From positions 1-5,213 of the forward strand of contig JAIDEF010000115.1 in NCBI GenBank assembly GCA_029054965.1: DNA of 5,213 nucleotides, read 5' to 3'. Shown one piece after another: positions 1 to 4,273 of the stretch. Each line of letters starts with the position of its first letter. The stretch's first letter is position 1. The position numbers were made by a program, and so were the translations under genes. The notes under the pieces are model-generated. The model worked only from the letters and a program-made list of their open reading frames with translations. It was not told the origin of the DNA and searched no databases. This stretch comes from Eubacterium sp. GTDB taxonomy: Bacteria > Bacillota > Clostridia > Oscillospirales > Acutalibacteraceae.

Positions 1-804
1 GATTTTATTGTTGCTGTCGGCGGCGGAAGTGCAATTGACGTTGCAAAAGCGATTAAGCTTTTTGCTGAAAGTGATGTTGAAATTCTTGCTGTTCCAACAA
101 CTGCAGGAACAGGTGCTGAGGTTACACGCTTTTCTGTTCTTTATAATAATGGTGATAAGGACTCTGTACGTAGCTGGGAAATCATTCCTGAATATCAGAT
201 TTTTGATTATACCACACTTGAAAGTCTTCCATATATTCAAAGGGTCGTAACAGGACTTGATGCCTTTACGCATGCGGTTGAAGCTTACTGGTCTAAGGAT
301 GCTACTGATGAAAGTCGTGAATATTCTGCAGAAGCACTTGAGCTTTTTAACGATAATTTTGAAAAGTATTTAGCTGATGATAAAAACTCCTATGAGTCAA
401 TGATGAAATGCAGTGAACTTGCAGGCAGAGCAATAAATATTGCTCAGACTACTGCCTGCCATGCATTCAGCTATAAGCTGCACAAGCTAAAAGGTTTTTA
501 TCACGGACAGGCTGTTGCTGTTTGTCTTGTATATATATGGAAATATATGCTTGAGCAAAACAGTGATGATGTTGAGCTTGAAATGCTCCTTGCAGAAACT
601 GAAATTGTTTCAGGTTATACTCCGGAAATGTTAGAGGGGCTTTTATCACAGCTTGGTTTGCTCGATGATTTAACAATGACTGCTGAGCAGTTTGACGAAA
701 CTGTTAATGGTGTAAATGTCAATCGTCTTTCAAATCATCCTGTTGCGTTTGCCGATAGTGATATAAATAATATATATAAGTCTTTCATTAAAGTAATAAA
801 GTGA
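1..804 (+). CDS. Iron-containing alcohol dehydrogenase, phosphonoacetaldehyde reductase-like (5' truncated)
   Basis: This is the C-terminal 267 residues of a group III (Fe-dependent) alcohol dehydrogenase; roughly 90-110 N-terminal residues lie before the window, judged from the usual 360-390 residue length. The frame is open from base 1. Visible residue 7 begins the NAD(P)-binding GGGSAIDVAK motif, and TTAGTGAEVT follows near residue 34. All four metal ligands expected from the family (FucO Asp196, His200, His263, His277) have counterparts with correct spacing: D87 and H91 in GLDAFTHAVEAY, then H154 and H168 fourteen residues apart. The enzyme should interconvert an aldehyde and an alcohol in the cytoplasm using a nicotinamide cofactor. 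The segments YWSKDATDESREY, AGRAINIAQTT and NHPV near the C-terminus remind me of phosphonoacetaldehyde reductases of phosphonate biosynthesis. That substrate call is from memory and tentative; the family call is firm. An ATG at 400 is internal, not a start. A terminator-like structure follows 9 nt after the stop. Confidence 0.93.
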   Translation, partial: DFIVAVGGGSAIDVAKAIKLFAESDVEILAVPTTAGTGAEVTRFSVLYNNGDKDSVRSWEIIPEYQIFDYTTLESLPYIQRVVTGLDAFTHAVEAYWSKDATDESREYSAEALELFNDNFEKYLADDKNSYESMMKCSELAGRAINIAQTTACHAFSYKLHKLKGFYHGQAVAVCLVYIWKYMLEQNSDDVELEMLLAETEIVSGYTPEMLEGLLSQLGLLDDLTMTAEQFDETVNGVNVNRLSNHPVAFADSDINNIYKSFIKVIK

Positions 805-812
805 AGAATCAA

Positions 813-860
813 GGGATGCCCTATATAAATAAAATTTGGGGTATCCCGAATTTTATTTTA
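813..860 (+). terminator. Probable intrinsic terminator of the dehydrogenase unit, with two alternative hairpins
   Basis: GGGATGCCC (813-821) pairs with 839-847 over 9 bp, with one G-T wobble and a possible tenth wobble pair (822/838), enclosing about 15 nt. T-rich sequence follows from 851 to 859. A second, mutually exclusive fold uses the loop: AAATAAAATT (827-836) pairs perfectly with AATTTTATTT (849-858), and 838-840 pairs with 845-847 around a 4-nt loop. Both folds share 838-847. Its place just after the dehydrogenase stop and before a new operon supports termination. The T tract is interrupted by A855, so efficiency is uncertain. Confidence 0.68.
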
Positions 861-862
861 AA

Positions 863-896
863 TTAACACATGATTTACACACAGACATTATATATT
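863..896 (+). promoter_or_regulatory. Candidate promoter and response-regulator box upstream of the two-component operon
   Basis: TTAACACA (863-870) and TTTACACA (874-881) are direct repeats matching at 7 of 8 positions with an 11-bp period, the arrangement usual for OmpR/PhoB-family dimers. A TATATT hexamer (891-896) begins 9 nt after the second repeat and could serve as the -10 box, as in PhoB-type promoters where the box replaces a good -35. An alternative reading is TTAACA (863-868), 18 bp, CATTAT (887-892). Either way the transcript would start around 899-904 and have a very short leader. Autoregulation by the adjacent regulator is inference. Confidence 0.45.
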
Positions 897-903
897 GATG
901 TCG

Positions 904-915
904 AAAGGAAGTGGT
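904..915 (+). promoter_or_regulatory. Ribosome binding site fixing the response regulator start at 920
   Basis: AAAGGAAGTGGT resembles the full anti-Shine-Dalgarno complement (AAAGGAGGTGAT). It lies 8 nt (counted from the end of AGGAAG) before ATG 920. The in-frame GTG codons at 911 and 914 fall inside this site, so they are unlikely to be starts. Confidence 0.75.
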
Positions 916-919
916 GAAT

Positions 920-1591
920 ATGTTTTCCGTCTTATTTGCAGAGGATGATGACCAGCTCAGAAGGACAATAGTTGATTATCTGAGTGCAAAGGGGCTTAAG
1001 GTTCTGCCTGCAAGAAATGGCAGTGAAGCAGTTGACAGGTTTTATGATAATGATCCTGATCTGATTATTCTTGACATTATGATGCCGATTATGAATGGTA
1101 TGGAGGTTTGCAAGATTATCAGAAGACGTAATAAAACAGTTCCGATTCTGTTTTTAACTGCTATGTCACAGGAGGAGGATTACCTTAATGGTTTTAAATG
1201 CGGTTGTGATGACTATATTGTCAAGCCGTTTCCGCTGTCGGTTTTATATGAAAAATGTATGAATCTGATAAAACGCTCAAAGAAAATTGACAGCGACAAC
1301 AGCCTGACTGTGTCGGGAGTACGTCTGGATTTTAACACCTACAAGGTATATATTGATGATAATGAAATCCCTCTTTCAGGCAAGGATTTTAAACTTCTCC
1401 GATATCTGATGGAAAACAAAAATATCGTTCTGAACCGTGAGTTAATACTTACTCACCTATGGGGGTATGATTTTGACGGTGACACAAGAGTAGTGGATAC
1501 TCATATCAAAAATGTCAGAAAAGCTCTTGGTGAAAAATCATCCCTTATCAGAACAGTGGTTAATATAGGTTATTCCTTTCAGGAGGTGTAA
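920..1591 (+). CDS. OmpR/PhoB-family DNA-binding response regulator
   Basis: This 223-residue protein is a full-length two-component response regulator that acts as a transcription factor in the cytoplasm. The receiver domain spans about residues 2-120. It has the acidic pair E8/D9 in FAEDDD, phosphoacceptor D52 in LIILDIMMP, T80 in FLTAMS and K102 in the VKPF motif, so all catalytic and switch residues are present. A winged-helix trans_reg_C domain fills about 128-223, recognisable by LSGKDFKLLRYLMENKN, the WGYDFDGDTRVVDTHIKNVRKAL recognition region (split here as WGYDF, then VVDTHIKNVRKAL) and the C-terminal hairpin RTVVNIGYSF. The start is set at ATG 920 because the in-frame GTG codons at 911 and 914 overlap the Shine-Dalgarno site. 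The histidine kinase gene starts 2 nt after the stop and its ribosome binding site is inside this gene, so the pair is surely co-expressed and cognate. The regulon is not visible; a direct repeat at 863-881 may be one of its own binding sites. Confidence 0.96.
   Translation: MFSVLFAEDDDQLRRTIVDYLSAKGLKVLPARNGSEAVDRFYDNDPDLIILDIMMPIMNGMEVCKIIRRRNKTVPILFLTAMSQEEDYLNGFKCGCDDYIVKPFPLSVLYEKCMNLIKRSKKIDSDNSLTVSGVRLDFNTYKVYIDDNEIPLSGKDFKLLRYLMENKNIVLNRELILTHLWGYDFDGDTRVVDTHIKNVRKALGEKSSLIRTVVNIGYSFQEV
1581..1588 (+). promoter_or_regulatory. Strong Shine-Dalgarno site of the kinase gene, inside the regulator's last codons
   Basis: AGGAGGTG is a perfect Shine-Dalgarno sequence that forms part of the last three sense codons (Gln-Glu-Val) of the response regulator, 5 nt before ATG 1594. 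It implies efficient, probably coupled translation of the kinase. Confidence 0.85.
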
Positions 1592-1593
1592 TT

Positions 1594-3147
1594 ATGAAAA
1601 AAACTATTAAACTTAATTTAATTGTTTTAGCAGTTATACTTATTTTTTATTCTGTAACGATAACTGTTTCTTTCAGTAACATCAAAGAAAATGTTGAAGC
1701 GGAATATAGAACAGAGGTATCAAATTTAGATTTTAATATTTATCAGGCAGGAACCTTGACTTATGATTCCGATTCAGAGGATTACAGGGAATGGAGTTGT
1801 GTTGAAGAATTTTTAAACGATTATGAATATAACATCAGTTATCCTCATCGTGTAGTGGTTTATGACAGTAATGGCAGCGAGGTTGCACGTACAAGCACGA
1901 TGATTGAATTTTCGTCAGACTCTTACCGCAATGAGAATATTACTCCTTATGTTAAATATTTCTGTAATCTTGATAATTATTTAACAGAAGAACAGAAGGA
2001 TTTTATTGTGCAGCATAATAAGTACGGCGGTTACATAAAACAATTTGCCTGTATTTCAGAGGGCAAGGACAATCTTCTTGTTACCCCTGTTTATCTTGAA
2101 TATGTTGACGTAAAGGAAAATAAGGAGTACAGAATTAATTTTACGGATGAAACACCAAATGTTATTGTTGATTATAACTTCAGACTGAATGTTATTGACG
2201 ACCGTAATAAGCATTATGAGTTTATTGACAAGCAAATTGAAGATGGAATACCACAGTCTTATCTTGATGAGAATAATGATGATATGGGCGGTATAGGTCT
2301 TGCAAGCTATAGCAGATGCAATGAACTTTATATCGGTTCAGAGGTTTATTCCGTATTGTCAGTATCGTATATTGATTCCGGCAGCTATACATTGCATGAT
2401 TTCAGGTTTACAAACAGCTTAAATAATATAACCTTGTTATATGTAACAGTTACTGCAATAGTATTAGCAGTGCTTAATGTTTATATTAAGCGTAACAGAC
2501 TTAACAAGGCAAAATATGTGTTTACGAATGCTGCTGCTCATGAGCTTAAAACGCCGCTTGCTGTTATTGAAAATAAGTGCGAATTTATTCTTGAGGGTGT
2601 TGATGAAAGCAAAACTCTTGAGTATGTTAATCAGACTTATAAGGAAGCTTTAAAAATGAATAGCTTGCTGAATAATTTACTGCGTTATAATAAGCTGGCA
2701 ACACAGAGCAGAATTGAAAAATCACGAAATAATCTTACACTGCTTATTAAGAATGAGATTGAAAAATACAGCAGTGCTGCAAAGGTTAAAAATATTGCAT
2801 TTGATGTTGATTTAATTGAAGCGGACATTAACTGTAATGCTGAGCTTATTTCACTTGCAATTGGTAATTTCTTATCTAACGCTGTCAAGTTTTCACCGTC
2901 TGACAGTACAGTTGCCATAACGCTTACTAAGTGTAAAACGAAATATAAATTATCTGTTGTTAACGCTTTTGACGGAGCAATTAATGAAAAAGTATGGGAT
3001 ATGCTTTATATGACCGATGAGGCAAGAGGCGGAAAATCAACAGGTATGGGTTTGCCTACTTCAAAAGAGATTTTAGAGCTTCATAATTATAAATACGGCT
3101 TTAAAAATGAAAACGGTACTGTAGAATTTTATTTTATTGCTAAATAA
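1594..3147 (+). CDS. Membrane sensor histidine kinase without HAMP domain
   Basis: This 517-residue kinase is the partner of the preceding regulator. It senses an external signal and autophosphorylates on histidine. A short basic N-terminus (MKKTIK) leads into transmembrane helix 1 at about residues 7-27. Residues about 28-277 form a large extracytoplasmic domain that I do not recognise; it is acidic, Tyr/Asn-rich and has four cysteines (C69, C124, C153, C242). Transmembrane helix 2 lies at about 278-298. Only about 17 residues separate it from H316 in the H-box AAHELKTPL, so there is no HAMP linker. The HATPase_c domain shows an N-box (N425, N429 in GNFLSNAVKFSP) and a G2 box (TGMGLPTSKEIL, G484 and G486). 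The G1 region is divergent: VVNAFDGAINE has Phe where the usual N-x-G glycine is expected. The DHp and catalytic core otherwise looks intact, so activity is likely. The ligand cannot be deduced. Confidence 0.93.
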   Translation: MKKTIKLNLIVLAVILIFYSVTITVSFSNIKENVEAEYRTEVSNLDFNIYQAGTLTYDSDSEDYREWSCVEEFLNDYEYNISYPHRVVVYDSNGSEVARTSTMIEFSSDSYRNENITPYVKYFCNLDNYLTEEQKDFIVQHNKYGGYIKQFACISEGKDNLLVTPVYLEYVDVKENKEYRINFTDETPNVIVDYNFRLNVIDDRNKHYEFIDKQIEDGIPQSYLDENNDDMGGIGLASYSRCNELYIGSEVYSVLSVSYIDSGSYTLHDFRFTNSLNNITLLYVTVTAIVLAVLNVYIKRNRLNKAKYVFTNAAAHELKTPLAVIENKCEFILEGVDESKTLEYVNQTYKEALKMNSLLNNLLRYNKLATQSRIEKSRNNLTLLIKNEIEKYSSAAKVKNIAFDVDLIEADINCNAELISLAIGNFLSNAVKFSPSDSTVAITLTKCKTKYKLSVVNAFDGAINEKVWDMLYMTDEARGGKSTGMGLPTSKEILELHNYKYGFKNENGTVEFYFIAK

Positions 3148-3165
3148 GTCTTTTTGTTGTATAAT
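3137..3165 (+). promoter_or_regulatory. Candidate sigma-A promoter for the ttcA-like gene, inside the kinase 3' end
   Basis: A perfect -10 hexamer TATAAT (3160-3165) lies 17 bp after TTGCTA (3137-3142, 4 of 6 matches to TTGACA). The -35 overlaps the last codons of the kinase gene. The predicted start near 3172 leaves a leader of only about 10 nt before ATG 3183. No terminator is visible between the kinase and this gene, so readthrough from the operon is also possible. Confidence 0.5.
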
Positions 3166-3172
3166 GCCACTT

Positions 3173-3178
3173 GGGTGA
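3173..3178 (+). promoter_or_regulatory. Ribosome binding site fixing the ttcA-like start at 3183
   Basis: GGGTGA, 4 nt before ATG 3183, fits the GGTGA part of the AGGAGGTGA complement at the right distance. The in-frame TTG at 3171 overlaps this site and has nothing suitable upstream, so ATG 3183 is preferred. Confidence 0.6.
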
Positions 3179-3182
3179 CATT

Positions 3183-4028
3183 ATGGCGAGAGAATTGACA
3201 TTTGCTCAAACAGTTGAGCGGAGTATTATAAAAACATACAGAAAAGAGATTTGGAATCCTTTTGTGGAAGCCTGTCAGAATTATGAGCTTGTGCAGGAGG
3301 GTGACAGAATAGCAGTATGCATCAGCGGCGGTAAGGATTCTGTACTTCTTGCAATGTGTATGAAACATCTGCAAAGAATAAGCAAAACTGATTTTGAGCT
3401 TGTGTTCATATGTATGGACCCGGGCTATAACGATGCTAATAGAAAGCAGATTGAAAAAAACTGTGCTATTCTTGAAATACCCGTTACAGTTTTTGAGTCT
3501 GATATATTTGATATCACCGCTTCCGTATCAGGCTCTCCATGCTATCTTTGCGCCAGAATGCGCAGGGGACATCTTTATGCAAAGGCAAAGGAGCTTGGAT
3601 GCAATAAAATTGCACTCGGTCACCATTTGAGCGATGTTATTGAAACTACATTAATGGGTATGTTTTATGGTTCGCAGCTTCAGGCAATGCTGCCAAAGCT
3701 TAAAAGTACGAATTTTGAAGGTATGGAGCTGATCAGACCTCTTTACTGTGTTAATGAAAATGCTGTTATAAAATGGAGAGATTATAATAGTTTGATTTTC
3801 ATTCAGTGTGCCTGCCGTTTTGTTGATGAATACAGTCACAGTGCTGATGGTATAGGTGAGTCAAAAAGGCAGGAAGTAAAACAATTAATAGCTGATTTAA
3901 AAAAAATCAATCCTGATATTGAGCATAATATTTTTAAATCAATACATAATGTTAAGCTGGATACATTCATAGCGTATAAACAAAAGGGAATCGAGCACAG
4001 CTTTTTAGAGGAATATAGAGAGGATTAA
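3183..4028 (+). CDS. ttcA: TtcA-family PP-loop tRNA thiolation protein
   Basis: This 281-residue cytoplasmic protein belongs to the TtcA/TtuA group of adenylating tRNA sulfurtransferases. E. coli TtcA makes 2-thiocytidine at tRNA position 32, using ATP to activate the base and an Fe-S cluster to deliver sulfur. The PP-loop is SGGKDS at residues 48-53. The Fe-S-associated motif CYLCARMRRG starts at C120 (C120, C123) and is followed by GHHLSDVIETTLMGMFYG (146-163), typical of the family. The third cluster ligand, one cysteine in E. coli TtcA, should come from C209 or C211 in FIQCACRF. Length is close to that of characterised members. The N-terminus lacks the zinc-finger cysteines of TtuA, favouring TtcA over TtuA. 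The gene lies 35 nt after the kinase stop and ends in a strong terminator, so it is the last gene of its unit. The exact base modified in this organism is inferred, not shown. Confidence 0.87.
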   Translation: MARELTFAQTVERSIIKTYRKEIWNPFVEACQNYELVQEGDRIAVCISGGKDSVLLAMCMKHLQRISKTDFELVFICMDPGYNDANRKQIEKNCAILEIPVTVFESDIFDITASVSGSPCYLCARMRRGHLYAKAKELGCNKIALGHHLSDVIETTLMGMFYGSQLQAMLPKLKSTNFEGMELIRPLYCVNENAVIKWRDYNSLIFIQCACRFVDEYSHSADGIGESKRQEVKQLIADLKKINPDIEHNIFKSIHNVKLDTFIAYKQKGIEHSFLEEYRED

Positions 4029-4049
4029 CAGTTCTCTCTATATTTTTTT
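4012..4049 (+). terminator. Intrinsic terminator overlapping the end of the ttcA-like gene
   Basis: AATATAGAGAG (4012-4022) and CTCTCTATATT (4034-4044) form a perfect 11-bp stem with an 11-nt loop. A run of seven T (4043-4049) coincides with the end of the stem and continues past it. The stop codon (4026-4028) lies in the loop, so the last codons form the 5' arm. The stem is AT-rich but the geometry is classical. Confidence 0.85.
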
Positions 4050-4065
4050 GGAAAAAATCCTTAAT

Positions 4066-4084
4066 ACCTATTGACAAAGTAGGT
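4066..4084. promoter_or_regulatory. Upstream 19-bp dyad operator over the -35 box
   Basis: ACCTATTGACAAAGTAGGT is an inverted repeat with ACCTA/TAGGT outer arms, and it contains the complete TTGACA -35 hexamer. The same dyad recurs 50 bp downstream (4116-4134). A dimeric repressor bound here would block RNA polymerase. An Rrf2-type regulator (CymR/IscR-like) is a reasonable guess given the sulfur gene downstream, but no regulator gene is in the window. Confidence 0.62.
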
Positions 4085-4099
4085 GATATATAGTATAGT
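4071..4099 (+). promoter_or_regulatory. Near-consensus promoter of the leader peptide and metY-like gene
   Basis: TTGACA (4071-4076) and TATAGT (4094-4099) are separated by 17 bp, matching the sigma-A consensus at 11 of 12 positions. An A tract (4052-4057) sits where an UP element would lie. Transcription should start near 4105-4107, giving an mRNA leader of about 170 nt before the metY-like start codon. It is the only strong promoter between the ttcA terminator and metY. Confidence 0.85.
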
Positions 4100-4115
4100 G
4101 TAGTCAATCTAAGAA

Positions 4116-4134
4116 ACCTACTAAGACAGTAGGT
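4116..4134. promoter_or_regulatory. Downstream 19-bp dyad operator after the transcription start
   Basis: ACCTACTAAGACAGTAGGT is a perfect 7-bp inverted repeat (ACCTACT/AGTAGGT) around 5 nt, about 10-30 bp after the expected transcription start. Identity with the upstream copy continues past the dyad: AGTAGGTGATA occurs at 4078-4088 and 4128-4138, exactly 50 bp apart. In RNA it could also form a 7-bp hairpin just before the leader peptide's Shine-Dalgarno site, but its duplication at the -35 favours a DNA operator. Confidence 0.65.
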
Positions 4135-4153
4135 GATAGGAGGTTTTGATATT

Positions 4154-4225
4154 ATGGTCAGTCAGACAGCAAAAACAGTTATTAAAATATATAGCGAACG
4201 AATGTGCTTTCGATGTTGCGGATAA
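4154..4225 (+). CDS. Cys-rich 23-residue leader peptide
   Basis: This short ORF has a consensus Shine-Dalgarno AGGAGG (4138-4143), 10 nt before ATG 4154. It encodes 23 residues beginning MVSQTAKTVIKIYSERM and ending with Cys-Phe-Arg-Cys-Cys-Gly. Three of the last six residues are cysteine (C18 TGC, C21 TGT, C22 TGC). It has no signal peptide or hydrophobic segment. It lies alone on the leader of a sulfur assimilation gene, whose start is 48 nt after its stop. This fits a regulatory leader peptide whose translation senses charged tRNA-Cys, analogous in principle to classical amino-acid attenuators. The RNA of its Cys-rich end (4207-4218) is complementary to the region of the next ribosome binding site. 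A different possibility is a functional thiol or metal-binding micropeptide. I do not recognise it as a named family. Confidence 0.72.
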   Translation: MVSQTAKTVIKIYSERMCFRCCG

Positions 4226-4262
4226 ATAATTAATTAATACAATCAAATTTTAATATCGAAAG
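4207..4262 (+). promoter_or_regulatory. Putative translational attenuator hairpin: leader Cys codons pair with the metY ribosome binding site region
   Basis: CTTTCGATGTTG (4207-4218) can pair with TAATATCGAAAG (4251-4262): 12 consecutive pairs, two of them G-T wobbles, around a 32-nt AT-rich loop. The 5' arm runs from the last base of Cys18 to the second base of Cys22. The 3' arm takes in the AAAG start of the AAAGGA ribosome binding site (4259-4264), leaving the last G and A unpaired, so masking is partial. No T tract follows, so control of translation is likelier than termination. A ribosome paused on the Cys codons would cover the 5' arm. A weak competing hairpin (4199-4202 with 4209-4212) is also possible. 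Confidence 0.55.
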
Positions 4263-4273
4263 GAAATAATATT

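Noticed and set aside
8..250. 80-codon + strand ORF in another frame
   Set aside because: It overlaps the dehydrogenase frame with its conserved GGGS and TTAGTGAE motifs; it has no domain and no ribosome binding site.
467..676. Minus-strand ORF inside the dehydrogenase gene
   Set aside because: It is antisense to a conserved coding region, with no recognisable protein and no ribosome binding site.
911..919. GTG 911 or 914 as the start of the response regulator
   Set aside because: Both codons lie within the Shine-Dalgarno sequence 904-915. ATG 920 is correctly spaced and begins the receiver domain as usual.
2685..2918. Minus-strand ORF inside the kinase gene
   Set aside because: It is antisense to the HATPase N-box region and is a composition shadow.
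3171..3182. TTG 3171 as the start of the ttcA-like gene
   Set aside because: It overlaps the GGGTGA ribosome binding site and has no such site upstream; ATG 3183 fits better.
3129..3374. Minus-strand ORF across the kinase/ttcA junction
   Set aside because: It runs antisense to the promoter and PP-loop of ttcA, with no protein signature.
3394..3839. Further short ORFs within the ttcA-like gene (3394-3630 on +, 3651-3839 on -)
   Set aside because: They overlap the conserved CxxC and GHHLSD regions in the true frame and lack start signals.
4042..4058. Small T-run/A-run palindrome after the ttcA terminator
   Set aside because: It is a 7-bp A/T stem with a 3-nt loop. The T run belongs to the terminator and the A run fits an UP-like element, so no separate element is needed.
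4100..4273. T-box or SAM riboswitch in the metY leader
   Set aside because: I see no T-box core sequence, specifier stem or terminator/antiterminator pair, and no SAM-I/II-type core. The short Cys-rich ORF and one hairpin explain the leader better.
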